Positions 34,745 through 44,045 of a DNA stretch of 64,000 nucleotides are shown in pieces; the first letter of the stretch is position 1; each line of letters begins with the position of its first letter. The position numbers were made by a program, and so were the translations under genes. Under the pieces are notes generated by a model. That model did no database searches, had not been told where the DNA came from, and saw nothing but the letters and a program-made list of their open reading frames with translations. The stretch is from Anaerotignum propionicum (GTDB taxonomy: Bacteria; Bacillota; Clostridia; Lachnospirales; Anaerotignaceae): assembly GCF_024461735.1 (NCBI RefSeq), contig NZ_JANGAD010000007.1, positions 149,757 through 213,756 on the forward strand, given 5' to 3'.

Positions 34745-35419
34745 ATGTTTATTTTATTAATTTTGGCTATGATACTCACCCTGTATGCACAGGCGAATGT
34801 AACTGGAACATACAACAAATACGCCAATGTTCGTAACAAACGAGGTTATACAGGCGCACAGGTAGCAACCATGATGCTGCAAAATGCAGGGATACATGAT
34901 GTAAGTGTAGAGAGAGTGGGCGGAAATCTTACAGATCACTATGACCCTCGTACAAAAACACTACGTCTCTCCCAGAATGTTTATGATAGTCCATCGGTAG
35001 CGGCTTTGGGTGTAGCAGCCCATGAAACAGGCCATGCCATTCAGCATGATGTTGGATATGGTCCTCTTGCACTAAGGAGTCTTTTTTATCCCATTGCGAA
35101 TTTAGGATCGAGGTTGGCTATGCCACTAATTTTTATTGGAATGCTTTTTTCCAGGAACAGTGGTTATTGGATGATTCAGATAGGCATTCTTTTCTTTGCC
35201 GCATCGGTAGTGTTTACATTAATCACATTACCTGTGGAATTTGATGCATCGGCTAGAGCAACTGATCTTTTGGTTGAGCAGAACTTTTTGGATGAAAGCG
35301 AAGTTGAAGGTTCAAAAAAGGTATTGCGGGCAGCTGCATTAACCTATGTTGCGGCGGCCATTGTGGCAGTCCTTCAGTTATTACGATTGATTGGGATTTT
35401 TGGAAGAAGAAGCGACTAA
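34745..35419 (+). CDS. Zinc membrane protease (YugP-like)
   Basis: 224 residues. Membrane helix at the N-terminus (FILLILAMILTLYAQ), zinc motif AAHETGHAIQHD near residues 93-104, and two to three further helices (MPLIFIGMLFS, IQIGILFFAASVVFTLITL). This is the Zn_peptidase_2/YugP family. The substrate is unknown. AAAGGAGG precedes ATG 34745. Its place between fmt and rsmB is common in Clostridia. Confidence 0.85.
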   Translation: MFILLILAMILTLYAQANVTGTYNKYANVRNKRGYTGAQVATMMLQNAGIHDVSVERVGGNLTDHYDPRTKTLRLSQNVYDSPSVAALGVAAHETGHAIQHDVGYGPLALRSLFYPIANLGSRLAMPLIFIGMLFSRNSGYWMIQIGILFFAASVVFTLITLPVEFDASARATDLLVEQNFLDESEVEGSKKVLRAAALTYVAAAIVAVLQLLRLIGIFGRRSD

Positions 35420-35429
35420 ATATCATAAG

Positions 35430-35463
35430 AAGGCTGATTTTTCATTTTGAAAATCGGCCTTTT
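35430..35463 (+). terminator. Terminator after the zinc protease gene
   Basis: AAGGCTGATTTT / AAAATCGGCCTT stem (one G-T pair) and TTTT. The 35420-35691 gap otherwise holds the rsmB promoter. Confidence 0.75.
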
Positions 35464-35511
35464 GCCATTTCTTGTGAAAGAATGAAATACTCGGAGAAAT
35501 GGCGAAAAATG

Positions 35512-35540
35512 TTGCTCTATGGCAGCGAATACTTTATAAT
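35512..35540 (+). promoter_or_regulatory. Sigma-A promoter of the rsmB operon
   Basis: TTGCTC (35512-35517), 17-base spacer, TATAAT (35535-35540), about 150 bases before rsmB. Confidence 0.6.
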
Positions 35541-35691
35541 AATAATTTAGTGGATTAGATTTAACGGATTATTTATGTTGTGTGGGGGATAAACTTTATT
35601 GGACATAAGATAATAACGGTTATATGAATTAGTGATTAGTAAGGCAGATGAAATCTGCTTGAATCACATTCCTGATGAAGGGGAAAATAGA

Positions 35692-37038
35692 ATGATACAG
35701 ATAAACCCAAGAGAGATTGCTGCCGAAGCCATAATGGAGATTATGGAAGAGGGCGCATATAACAATATGGCTTTAAGAAGGCTTTTGCGACAGAATGGGG
35801 CAATGCCTGCTAAGGATAGAGCCATGGTAACAGAAATTGTAAATGGTACATTACGAAATTTATACTATATTGACCATGTCATTAATCAATTTTCTAAGAC
35901 AAAAACAGAAAAAATGAAGCCATGGATTTTGGCGGTGATGCGTACTGCTGTCTATCAGATGTACTTTATGAAGGTACCTGATTCTGCTGCCTGTAATGAA
36001 GGCGTAAAGTTGGTTTCTGAAAGAGGGCTGGAACCGTTAAAGGGTTTTGTAAATGGTGTTTTACGCACCGTGGGACGGGAAAAAGAAAATATTGTTTTGC
36101 CCCAGAAGGGTACGCCAGATTTTTTGCATATCCAATATTCTCACCCCCTTTGGTTGATTAAAATGTGGATTGCCTATTTTGGGTATGAAGAGACAGAAAA
36201 TCTTTGCAAAGCAAATAATTGCTCTCCTGATGTAACCATTCGTGTGAATACATTAAAAACGAAAAAGGAATCCTTGAGAAAAGAGTTGGAAAAGCTGGGT
36301 ACAACCGTAACCGATGGTAGACTGGTTTTATCTGCTTTGCATTTAAAGAAAACAGCAGATATAGGACGACTCAAAGCCTTTACCGATGGTTTGTTTCATG
36401 TGCAGGATGAAAGCTCTCAGCTTGCAATTGAAATGATGGCTCCCAAAAAGGGAGAGCGTATTTTAGATCTTTGTGCTGCACCTGGGGGAAAAAGCTTTAC
36501 CATTGCAGAAAAGATGGAAAATGCAGGTCGGCTTGTATGCGGAGATATCTATGAGCATAAAATAGAATTAATTGCCCAAGGCGCCCAGCGGCTTGGAATT
36601 ACAATGATCGAAACGATACAGCAGGATGCCACTGAATTTAACGAAAATTATGCAGATGCCTTCGACCGTGTTTTGGTGGATGCACCTTGCTCAGGCTTAG
36701 GACTGATGGGGAAAAAGCCGGATATTCGATTAAAGAAAAATGGGGAGGAAATTGATCAATTGGTTCCCATTCAGCGTCAAATCCTAGAAAATGGGGCAAA
36801 ATATGTGAAGCAGGGAGGAACCCTGATTTATAGCACCTGTACCTTATGTAAAAAAGAAAATGAAAAAAACGTGGAGTGGTTTTTAAATAATCATCCAGAG
36901 TTTATCACTGAGGATATTACGGAATTTTTGCCAAAGACCCTATGGCAGGAAACCGCTGAGAAGGGGTATATTACACTGTTACCCCATAATAGCAATACGG
37001 ATGGATTCTTTATTGCAAAAATGAAAAGAAAGGGATAA
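35692..37038 (+). CDS. rsmB: 16S rRNA m5C967 methyltransferase RsmB
   Basis: 448 residues from ATG 35692, with GAAGGGG about 8 bases before it; an in-frame GTG at 35632 has no clear ribosome binding site. N-terminal NusB-like RNA-binding domain (residues 1-140). The methyltransferase has SAM motif LDLCAAPGGKSF, DAPCSGLGLMG and STCTLCKKENEKNV with the catalytic Cys. It modifies C967 in 16S rRNA. The stop is two bases before the rlmN ATG. Confidence 0.9.
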   Translation: MIQINPREIAAEAIMEIMEEGAYNNMALRRLLRQNGAMPAKDRAMVTEIVNGTLRNLYYIDHVINQFSKTKTEKMKPWILAVMRTAVYQMYFMKVPDSAACNEGVKLVSERGLEPLKGFVNGVLRTVGREKENIVLPQKGTPDFLHIQYSHPLWLIKMWIAYFGYEETENLCKANNCSPDVTIRVNTLKTKKESLRKELEKLGTTVTDGRLVLSALHLKKTADIGRLKAFTDGLFHVQDESSQLAIEMMAPKKGERILDLCAAPGGKSFTIAEKMENAGRLVCGDIYEHKIELIAQGAQRLGITMIETIQQDATEFNENYADAFDRVLVDAPCSGLGLMGKKPDIRLKKNGEEIDQLVPIQRQILENGAKYVKQGGTLIYSTCTLCKKENEKNVEWFLNNHPEFITEDITEFLPKTLWQETAEKGYITLLPHNSNTDGFFIAKMKRKG

Positions 37039-37040
37039 AC

Positions 37041-38090
37041 ATGGCAAAAAATGATTTAAAATCTATGAGTTTAGAAGAATTGCAGCTTTTTTTGGCTGAC
37101 ATGAAGGAACCCAAGTTTCGTGGGAAACAGGTTTTCGAGTGGATACACAAAAAACAAGTTTCTTCCTTTGATGAGATGACAAATCTTTCTAAGAGTTTGA
37201 GAGAAAAGCTACAGCAAAATGCCGTTCTTGGCGGTGTGGAAATGGTACGTAGATTGATATCTCAGGTTGATGGAACAAGAAAATATCTTTTTGCTTTAGA
37301 GAATGATTCGGTCATTGAAAGCGTATTGATGAAATATGAGCATGGAAATACTGTGTGCATTTCAACCCAGGCGGGATGTCGTATGGGTTGCAAATTTTGT
37401 GCCTCTACATTAGATGGTGTAGAGCGAAATTTGACGGCAGGTGAAATGCTCTCTCAAGTATATGAGATACAAAAGGATTGTGGTGAGCGTATCAGCGGAG
37501 TGGTGCTGATGGGCAGCGGCGAACCTTTGGATAACTACGAGAATGTGGTAAAATTTATACATTTAATCAACCATCCTGATGGGCAGAATATGGGGCAAAG
37601 ACACATTACCCTTTCAACCTGCGGGTTGATTGAAAAAATGTATCAGTTGGAAGAGGAGCATTTGCAGATAACCCTAGCGGTATCTCTTCATGCCCCCAAC
37701 GATGAAATTAGAAAGAGCATTATGCCTGTGGCAAAGGCTAATTCAATGGATCGTTTATTGGTTGCTTGCCGTGATTATGCGGAGAAAACCAAACGGCGGA
37801 TAACTTTTGAATATGCTATGATGCGTGGAGTAAATGACAGTGATGATTGTGCCAAAGAGTTAGCGAAAAAGCTTCGGGATACGCTTTGTCATGTAAACTT
37901 AATTCCTGTGAATGACGTGAAAGAGCGAGACTATATCAAAAGCTCTAACGATAGAGTAAAACAATTTGCGACACTGTTACAGGAAAACGGAGTGGAAACC
38001 ACCATTCGCAGAAAACTGGGCAGTGACATTGATGCGGCATGTGGTCAGCTAAGACGCAGTCATTTAAAAGACAAAAGAGAATTATCATAG
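37041..38090 (+). CDS. rlmN: 23S rRNA A2503 / tRNA methyltransferase RlmN
   Basis: 349 residues. Radical-SAM motif AGCRMGCKFCAST (Cys-x3-Cys-x2-Cys), the SAM-binding VLMGSGEPLDNY and the C-terminal TIRRKLGSDIDAACGQL with the second catalytic Cys. The N-terminal GKQVFEWIHKKQV is typical. It makes m2A2503 in 23S rRNA and m2A37 in tRNA. It overlaps nothing but follows rsmB by 2 bases, so the two RNA methylases are co-expressed. Confidence 0.95.
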   Translation: MAKNDLKSMSLEELQLFLADMKEPKFRGKQVFEWIHKKQVSSFDEMTNLSKSLREKLQQNAVLGGVEMVRRLISQVDGTRKYLFALENDSVIESVLMKYEHGNTVCISTQAGCRMGCKFCASTLDGVERNLTAGEMLSQVYEIQKDCGERISGVVLMGSGEPLDNYENVVKFIHLINHPDGQNMGQRHITLSTCGLIEKMYQLEEEHLQITLAVSLHAPNDEIRKSIMPVAKANSMDRLLVACRDYAEKTKRRITFEYAMMRGVNDSDDCAKELAKKLRDTLCHVNLIPVNDVKERDYIKSSNDRVKQFATLLQENGVETTIRRKLGSDIDAACGQLRRSHLKDKRELS

Positions 38091-38165
38091 TTATCAATTT
38101 CTAAAAAAGAGGTTATGCTTGAGGATAATTCATTTCGGATTTTGTACACCGGGGAGGTGGATTGC

Positions 38166-38909
38166 TTGAAAGCAATAGGTATCAGTGATATTGGTAAATG
38201 CAGAAAAAATAATGAGGATGCCCTTTATGTTCCGTTGCCTGAGGATGAAATTCAAAACCTGTTTATTGTTGCAGACGGAATGGGGGGCTGCAATGCCGGA
38301 GAAGTGGCTAGTCAGTATGCCATTGATTCTTTTTTGGATTATATCAAAAAGGAGAGAGATTCCCACGGCGAGGAGGATATACCTGATTTATTGGCGGAGG
38401 CCATGGCGGCGTCTAATCGGGCTGTGTATGATAAATCCAATTCTGAGCGTGAATTTGCAGAGATGGGTACAACCATGGTTGCCGCAGCTGTTCAGGATGG
38501 TAAAATTTTTGTTGCATATGTTGGGGACAGTCGTGCGTATTTATTTCGTAAAAAAGAGCTGAGTGCCCTTACCACAGATCATTCCTATGTCATGGAATTG
38601 GTTCGGCTTGGCTCCATCACAAAGGAAGAGGCAGCAAGTCATCCCAAAAGAAATATTATTACCCGTGCTGTGGGGATTAAAGAAACCGTTGAAACAGATG
38701 CAATTGTGGAGAATGCACTGAGGGGAGATATATTACTCCTCTGTACAGATGGACTTTCCGGTATGGTATCAGATAAGGAAATGGCGGAAGTCATAGGAAA
38801 GCGGATTACCTTGGAAAAAAAGGCGCAGAGATTGGTTGAAATGGCCAATGAACGAGGCGGATATGATAATATTTCCTTGATTTTGGTTGATGTAGGAGGT
38901 AAGAACTAA
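38166..38909 (+). CDS. prpC: PP2C-type serine/threonine phosphatase
   Basis: 247 residues from TTG 38166 (MKAIGISDIGKCRKNNEDA), chosen because GGGGAGGTGG lies 6 bases upstream; an in-frame ATG at 38115 has no ribosome binding site and gives non-family sequence. Metal and catalytic motifs are RKNNEDALY, VADGMGG, VAYVGDSRAYL, CTDGLSGMV and YDNISLILV. It removes phosphates set by the kinase encoded just after it. The stop overlaps the kinase ATG (TAATG). Confidence 0.93.
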   Translation: MKAIGISDIGKCRKNNEDALYVPLPEDEIQNLFIVADGMGGCNAGEVASQYAIDSFLDYIKKERDSHGEEDIPDLLAEAMAASNRAVYDKSNSEREFAEMGTTMVAAAVQDGKIFVAYVGDSRAYLFRKKELSALTTDHSYVMELVRLGSITKEEAASHPKRNIITRAVGIKETVETDAIVENALRGDILLLCTDGLSGMVSDKEMAEVIGKRITLEKKAQRLVEMANERGGYDNISLILVDVGGKN

Positions 38910-41281
38910 TGTTGTTGAATCCCGGAACTATCCTTGGGGATAGATATGAGATTATAGAAAAAATTGGCTCCGGTGGTATGGCTATGGTATATCGGGGTAA
39001 AGATAAGAAACTGGACAGATATGTTACCGTTAAAGTTTTGCGTGAGGAATTCATCGGCGATGAAGAATTTATTGAAAGATTTCGTTCCGAAGCATGCTCG
39101 GCGGCAAGGCTTTCTCACCCCAACATTGTGCGTGTTTACGATGTTGGTGAGGACGGTGAAACAAATTATATTGTTATGGAGTATATTCATGGGGATACTT
39201 TAAAGCAGGCAATTCGTCAAAAGGCTCCTTTTGATTCCCGTTCCACTTTAAATGTGTCCATTCAGATTGCTTCTGCATTGGCTCAGGCTCATAAGGCTCA
39301 CATCATACATAGAGATATTAAGCCACAAAATATTTTGGTGGGAACGGATGGTGTGGTTAAGGTTACGGACTTCGGTATTGCCAGAGCTGCCACAGTTTCT
39401 ACTATGACTACCACAGCCAATGCGGCGGGGTCTGTACATTATTTCTCCCCAGAGCAGGCAAGAGGCGGTTATGTGGATGAAAAGAGTGACATTTACTCTT
39501 TGGGTATTACCATGTTTGAAATGATAACCGGTGTTTTGCCCTTTCACGGACATAATTCCGTTTCCATTGCTCTAAAGCATATTAGCGAGGAACTGCCTGA
39601 TATTCGACAGTATAACCCCAATTGTACCCCGGCTATTGAGGGCATTATAAAAAAGGCAACAATGAAAAAAGCGGATGAAAGATATGCAACCGTTGAGCTG
39701 ATGCTGGCAGATTTACTGAAAGCCAGGACAGATACGGCGGGTGGATTTTTACATACAGAGTCACCTGTGAAAAAAGAGGTTGAAGCGGCAGTTACAGCAG
39801 CAACCTTAGCAGGAACAGCGGGTGGAACTACCAATGGCGTACGTCGTTCCAGAAGAGCAGAGGTGGCAGCTGAGCTTAGAGAACAGCAAAGTTTAGAAGA
39901 AAAAGCTCCGGAGGCAGGTTCTGCTGATGCAACATCTGGTGGAAAAGAAGATTTAGAGGCAACGAAATCGGCTGATCCAAAAGAAGTTGAATTTATCAGA
40001 CTGAATCGAAATACTTTTTCGGATAAAACAGAGGAAGTGGAAGCACAGGCTGAAAAAGAACCCATGGTAAGTTTTGAAAAATATGGGAAAAAGCTGCGCT
40101 TGTCCAAAGAAGACGATTATGAAAATGAATATGTGGAGGCAGAGCCTGTGAAAACAAGTAAAAGGCCCAATAGAATGCGTAGAAACCCCAGAAAAGAGGG
40201 GGATTATGGAAATGAACATGACCGTAAAGCAGAAAAGAAAGTAATCATTGCTGCAATTGCAACGGCTTTGGTGATTATTGGGGTAATATCCGTTTTAGGG
40301 ATGAAGCTTTTAAGTGGCGGTTTGATTTTGTCAGAAAAAAACATTGAAATTCCTGCCTTCGTTGGTGTGCCTCTTAGTGATGCCCAAGCGGCTGCAAAGC
40401 AAATGGGTTTAGAGTTGGTGGAGGAAGGACAAGATTACAGCAGTTATTATGATGAAGGATATATTATTTATCAGTCAGTTCAGGAAGGCTCAATGGCTTC
40501 CTCCGGCACAAAGATTGGCATCAAAACCAGCCTTGGGTTGACTTCTCAGGATATGCCTTCGTTGGTTGGTGAGGAAGAAAAAGCAGCTACCAGCAAAATA
40601 ATCTCTCTTGTAGGGACAACGCCTAGAATTGAGTATGTTTTTGACAAGGATAAAGAAGTTGGCGTTGTTTTAGATCAAACTCCTAATGTGGGTGCAAGCA
40701 TTAATGCAAAGACTACCATTACTTTAAAGGTAAGCAAAGGTGATGAAAATCAGAGTGTTTCTGTGCCAAGCGTCATGGGGCTTTCTGAAGAGCAGGCGAA
40801 AAAAGATTTGACGGCAGTTGGATTAACGGTTGGCAGTGTATCTTATGCAGAAAGCCAAACTGTGGATAAGGGCAAGGTTATGACCCAAACGTTAAGTGCA
40901 GGGCAAGAGGCACCAAGTGGAAGCATTGTGAACCTGGTAATCAGCTCTGGCAAAGCTGTAACAAACGAGCCAGCGCAAAATGGTAATAATGGCAATGCTA
41001 ATAATGGGAATATGAACAATGGTGGTGGAAATAATAGTGGCGGTGAGGCAACAACAGGAACCAAGGCCTTTACCATCAGTGCACCCAGTGGTGCGGATGG
41101 AGATTTATATGTTCGTGTTGTGAAAAATGATGCGGATGGTCTTTTCCCTGCCATAGATGAGACAAGAAATTCAACTCAATTCCCTTATACAGTTAACTTA
41201 ACAGGTAGGGGTAGTGGCACCGTAAGCTGTTATATTGATGATGAACTGCAATGGACACAAAATGTGAATTTTTCGGAATAA
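38909..41281 (+). CDS. prkC: PASTA-domain serine/threonine kinase
   Basis: 790 residues. Kinase domain at about 10-270 with GSGGMAMVYRG, catalytic Lys in TVKVL, HRDIKPQNIL, DFGIARA and the activation loop TTTANAAGSVHY. A long charged linker follows, then one membrane helix (about 442-465), three PASTA repeats (about 479-545, 546-613, 616-683), an Asn/Gly-rich spacer and a C-terminal beta domain (about 710-790). PASTA repeats bind cell-wall fragments or lipid II. The kinase controls growth, wall synthesis and spore revival. The beta domain after the PASTA repeats is not in the Bacillus version. Confidence 0.93.
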   Translation: MLLNPGTILGDRYEIIEKIGSGGMAMVYRGKDKKLDRYVTVKVLREEFIGDEEFIERFRSEACSAARLSHPNIVRVYDVGEDGETNYIVMEYIHGDTLKQAIRQKAPFDSRSTLNVSIQIASALAQAHKAHIIHRDIKPQNILVGTDGVVKVTDFGIARAATVSTMTTTANAAGSVHYFSPEQARGGYVDEKSDIYSLGITMFEMITGVLPFHGHNSVSIALKHISEELPDIRQYNPNCTPAIEGIIKKATMKKADERYATVELMLADLLKARTDTAGGFLHTESPVKKEVEAAVTAATLAGTAGGTTNGVRRSRRAEVAAELREQQSLEEKAPEAGSADATSGGKEDLEATKSADPKEVEFIRLNRNTFSDKTEEVEAQAEKEPMVSFEKYGKKLRLSKEDDYENEYVEAEPVKTSKRPNRMRRNPRKEGDYGNEHDRKAEKKVIIAAIATALVIIGVISVLGMKLLSGGLILSEKNIEIPAFVGVPLSDAQAAAKQMGLELVEEGQDYSSYYDEGYIIYQSVQEGSMASSGTKIGIKTSLGLTSQDMPSLVGEEEKAATSKIISLVGTTPRIEYVFDKDKEVGVVLDQTPNVGASINAKTTITLKVSKGDENQSVSVPSVMGLSEEQAKKDLTAVGLTVGSVSYAESQTVDKGKVMTQTLSAGQEAPSGSIVNLVISSGKAVTNEPAQNGNNGNANNGNMNNGGGNNSGGEATTGTKAFTISAPSGADGDLYVRVVKNDADGLFPAIDETRNSTQFPYTVNLTGRGSGTVSCYIDDELQWTQNVNFSE

Positions 41282-41293
41282 GATGGAGGGCAT

Positions 41294-42175
41294 ATGCTTG
41301 AAGGCGTAATTGTAAAAGGAATCGGTGGGTTTTATTATATAGATACCCAAAAAGGCGTTTTTGAAACCCGTGCAAGGGGGATTTTCAGAAAAGAGGGCAT
41401 CCGACCTACGGTTGGTGATCATGTGAAAATTTCCGTTTTGGATGAAGAAAACAAAAAAGGCAGCTTGGATGAAATACTGCCAAGAAGAACTGAACTAATT
41501 CGCCCTAGAGTGAGCAATGTTGATCAAGCGGTTATTGTTTTTGCGGCAAAAAGTCCAGATATGAACTTAGACTTGTTGGATCGGTTCCTGCTCCTTGCGG
41601 AGGAGCAGGAACTGGATATTGTCATCGTGTTAAATAAAATTGACAAGGATAACAATCAGGATTATGAAGAAGCTGCAAGAATATACAGACAGGCAGGGTA
41701 TTTGGTGATATGCACCAGTGCAGAGCTTGGCAGTGGTGTGGAAGATTTGAAAGGGGCGTTGGAAAATAGAATTTCTGTTTTTGCAGGACCGTCAGGCGTG
41801 GGGAAAAGCAGCTTAATTAATGCGGCGTTTCCTGGGTTAGAGCTAAATACCGGGGAACTCAGCCAGAAGATACAGCGAGGACGCCACACCACCAGACATG
41901 CAGAGTTGATACGGATTAGTGAGAACAGCTATATTGTAGATTCCCCTGGATTTACCTCCTTGTTTTTAAATCATATTCCATCGGAAAAATTGCAATACTA
42001 TTTCAGAGAGTTTGAACCGTTTGTCCATGCATGCTATTATCATGGATGCATACATGTAAATGAGCCGGATTGTGCTGTAAAGGCACAAATTGGAAAGGCA
42101 ATTCATCCTATGCGCTACGAACGGTATGTAAATATAGTTCATGAACTGAAAAAGGAAGAGGAAAGGAAGAAATAA
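41294..42175 (+). CDS. rsgA: Ribosome small subunit GTPase RsgA (canonical copy)
   Basis: 293 residues. OB fold at the N-terminus, circularly permuted GTPase with LNKID (G4), GPSGVGKSSLIN (G1) and DSPGFTSL (G3), then a zinc finger CYYHGCIHVNEPDCAV. It stands in the standard position after the PASTA kinase and before rpe. RsgA is a phosphorylation target of this kinase in several Firmicutes. A longer paralogue lies at 18496-19572. Confidence 0.93.
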   Translation: MLEGVIVKGIGGFYYIDTQKGVFETRARGIFRKEGIRPTVGDHVKISVLDEENKKGSLDEILPRRTELIRPRVSNVDQAVIVFAAKSPDMNLDLLDRFLLLAEEQELDIVIVLNKIDKDNNQDYEEAARIYRQAGYLVICTSAELGSGVEDLKGALENRISVFAGPSGVGKSSLINAAFPGLELNTGELSQKIQRGRHTTRHAELIRISENSYIVDSPGFTSLFLNHIPSEKLQYYFREFEPFVHACYYHGCIHVNEPDCAVKAQIGKAIHPMRYERYVNIVHELKKEEERKK

Positions 42176-42176
42176 A

Positions 42177-42842
42177 ATGGCAATTTATCTTTCTCCATCA
42201 ATGCTTTCCATCGATTTTGCAAAAATCGGGGAACAGCTGGCAATCATTGAGCAAGCAGGTACTCCTTATATTCATTTGGATGTAATGGATGGTGTTTTTG
42301 TACCCAATATTTCCTTTGGCATTCCTGTAATCAAAGGAATTCGTAAGGCGAGCAATATGGTTTTTGACGCTCATTTGATGATTGTTGAGCCTGAAAAATA
42401 TATTGAAGAATTTGGCAAAGCTGGGGCGGATATTATAAACTTCCACTTGGAAGCTACAGAGAACCCCAAGAAGGTAATTGACTTGATTCATAGCACAGGG
42501 GCCAAGGCTGGCATTACCATTAAGCCAAATACACCTGTGGAAGCAGTGAAGCCATACTTAGCCGATGTGGAAATGGTTCTGGTTATGACGGTGGAACCTG
42601 GCTTTGGCGGGCAGAAATTTATGGAAAATCAGGTTTCTAAAATTCGTCAATTGGCAATTTGGAAAAAAGAAATGAATCTGGGGTATGATATTCAGGTTGA
42701 TGGTGGTATTACTCAGGAAAATGTGAAAATTGTTTTAGATGCTGGAGCAAATGTAATCGTTGCAGGTTCTGCAGTATTCGGAAAAGAGGATATTGCCAAA
42801 GCTGCTAAAGATTTCTTTGAAATTTTTAAGGAGTATGAGTAA
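42177..42842 (+). CDS. rpe: Ribulose-phosphate 3-epimerase
   Basis: 221 residues. Family motifs include LSPSMLSIDFAKIGEQL, LDVMDGVFVPNISFG, HLMIVEPEKYIEEF, VLVMTVEPGFGGQKF and VDGGITQENV, containing the metal-binding His and Asp residues. It links ribulose-5-P and xylulose-5-P in the pentose phosphate pathway. It follows rsgA after 1 base and overlaps the ribosome binding site of thiN. Confidence 0.95.
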   Translation: MAIYLSPSMLSIDFAKIGEQLAIIEQAGTPYIHLDVMDGVFVPNISFGIPVIKGIRKASNMVFDAHLMIVEPEKYIEEFGKAGADIINFHLEATENPKKVIDLIHSTGAKAGITIKPNTPVEAVKPYLADVEMVLVMTVEPGFGGQKFMENQVSKIRQLAIWKKEMNLGYDIQVDGGITQENVKIVLDAGANVIVAGSAVFGKEDIAKAAKDFFEIFKEYE

Positions 42843-42843
42843 A

Positions 42844-43482
42844 ATGAAGGCAGTCATTTTTGCGGGAGCGAAAATTTCTAATTATGCATTTTGCAAAGAT
42901 TATTTAGAAGGTGCCCATGTTCTTATTTGCTGTGATGGCGGTTTGCATCATACCAAAGCGTTGGGTTTAATGCCCCACTATATTGTTGGTGATTTTGACT
43001 CGGTGAGCCAAGAAGTTTTGGACTATTATAAAGAAAAAGGCATACCTATTCGTCAGTTTCCTGCCAGAAAAGATGAAACGGACATGCAATTGGGGATTGC
43101 CTTAGCCTTGGAAAAGGGCGCTACAGATATAATTTTACTGGGGGGACTGGGTTCCCGATTTGATCATTCCCTTGCCAATGCTCATTTGCTTTTAGGACTT
43201 TTGAAAAAAGGAATACGTGCAAGACTGGTGGATGAAAATAATTGTGTAGAGCTAGTGGATAGACCTATTACGATATACGGAAAGATTGGAGACTTAGTTT
43301 CTACCATACCACTATCGATGATGGTTAAAGGGATTACCCTTACGGGTTTTGAATATCCCTTAATAAACAGGGATTTGGCATTAGATGATGATATGGTTGC
43401 GGTGAGCAATGTATTGGCAAAGGAAGTGGCAACAATTGATTTTACAGAAGGATATCTTTATGTAATTCGTTCCAAGGATTGA
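42844..43482 (+). CDS. thiN: Thiamine pyrophosphokinase
   Basis: 212 residues from ATG 42844 (MKAVIFAGAKIS), with AAGGAG 9 bases before it; the longer in-frame reading overlaps rpe and is not protein-like. Motifs are ICCDGGLHHTKALG, HYIVGDFDS, DETDMQLGIALALEKG and LGGLGSRFDHSLAN. It makes thiamine diphosphate from thiamine and ATP. This is the final gene of the conserved rsmB to thiN operon. Confidence 0.92.
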   Translation: MKAVIFAGAKISNYAFCKDYLEGAHVLICCDGGLHHTKALGLMPHYIVGDFDSVSQEVLDYYKEKGIPIRQFPARKDETDMQLGIALALEKGATDIILLGGLGSRFDHSLANAHLLLGLLKKGIRARLVDENNCVELVDRPITIYGKIGDLVSTIPLSMMVKGITLTGFEYPLINRDLALDDDMVAVSNVLAKEVATIDFTEGYLYVIRSKD

Positions 43483-43521
43483 GGCAGAGGAAAAAAAACT
43501 CAAATTATCCACTGATTTTCC

Positions 43522-43550
43522 TTGCAAAACTTTGTCTTTTCTGCTAAAAT
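43522..43550 (+). promoter_or_regulatory. Sigma-A promoter of rpmB
   Basis: TTGCAA (43522-43527), 17-base spacer, TAAAAT (43545-43550), about 45 bases before the L28 start. Confidence 0.7.
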
Positions 43551-43594
43551 ATCTTTGTTATGTCACATAAAGCAGTAGTGGAGGAGGTGCAGAC

Positions 43595-43798
43595 ATGGCT
43601 AAATGTGAAATTTGCGAAAAGGGCCAGATGAAAGGTCATAGAATCAGCATTAACCGTAGTCAGGTTAGTAGACGTGCGAATAGAAAGTGGAAACCCAACG
43701 TAAAGAAAGTTAAAATCGTTGAAAATAACGGCAATGTAAAATCTATTTACGTTTGCACAAAATGTATGCGTGCAAATAAAGTTACACGTGCAATCTAA
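43595..43798 (+). CDS. rpmB: 50S ribosomal protein L28
   Basis: 67 residues. N-terminal MAKCEICEKGQMKGHRISIN and C-terminal VCTKCMRANKV give a four-Cys, zinc-binding form of L28 (C+ type), unlike zinc-free copies used under zinc shortage. Own promoter and terminator, with GGAGGAGGTG before the ATG. It is usually single in this place, after thiN. Confidence 0.95.
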   Translation: MAKCEICEKGQMKGHRISINRSQVSRRANRKWKPNVKKVKIVENNGNVKSIYVCTKCMRANKVTRAI

Positions 43799-43811
43799 TT
43801 GACCGAGAGCT

Positions 43812-43848
43812 AAAAGCCTTTTTCCTAGTTTGGAGAAAGGCTTTTTTT
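43812..43848. terminator. Terminator after rpmB
   Basis: AAAAGCCTTTTTCC ... GGAGAAAGGCTTTTTTT. Strong for the + strand; also close to the end of the minus-strand small membrane protein gene. Confidence 0.85.
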
Positions 43849-43874
43849 CGTTTTATTAAATTATGGCACTTTTC

Positions 43875-44045
43875 TTAACACTGATAGAAATTAAAGATAA
43901 GCCAAATACCTGCACCAATAAACAGAAGTGCTAGCAGAGGAATGCAATAGGGTATCAATACGGCCAGAAGCATTCCTATGCCTAAAGAAACGAAAATAAC
44001 CCCGCATATCCATTTTAATGGTGTATATCGAAATCTCCTACGCAT
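43875..44045 (-). CDS. Small membrane protein of 56 residues, unknown function
   Basis: Translation of the minus strand gives a 56-residue protein beginning MRRRFRYTPLKWI and ending FNFYQC. It has a basic N-terminus and two hydrophobic segments (CGVIFVSLGIGMLLAVLI and CIPLLALLFIGAGIWLIF) separated by a short turn. GGGGGGG lies about 5 bases before ATG 44045. The composition and ribosome binding site make it a likely real gene. I do not recognise it; a hairpin-type inner-membrane peptide is the best description. Confidence 0.6.
   Translation of the reverse strand: MRRRFRYTPLKWICGVIFVSLGIGMLLAVLIPYCIPLLALLFIGAGIWLIFNFYQC

Noticed and set aside
35632..35691. N-terminal extension of RsmB
   Set aside because: The added residues do not match the NusB-like start, and the ATG at 35692 has the better ribosome binding site.
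39544..40107. 187-residue open frame antisense to the PASTA kinase gene
   Set aside because: It is a low-complexity Ser/Ala shadow of the kinase linker codons without a ribosome binding site.
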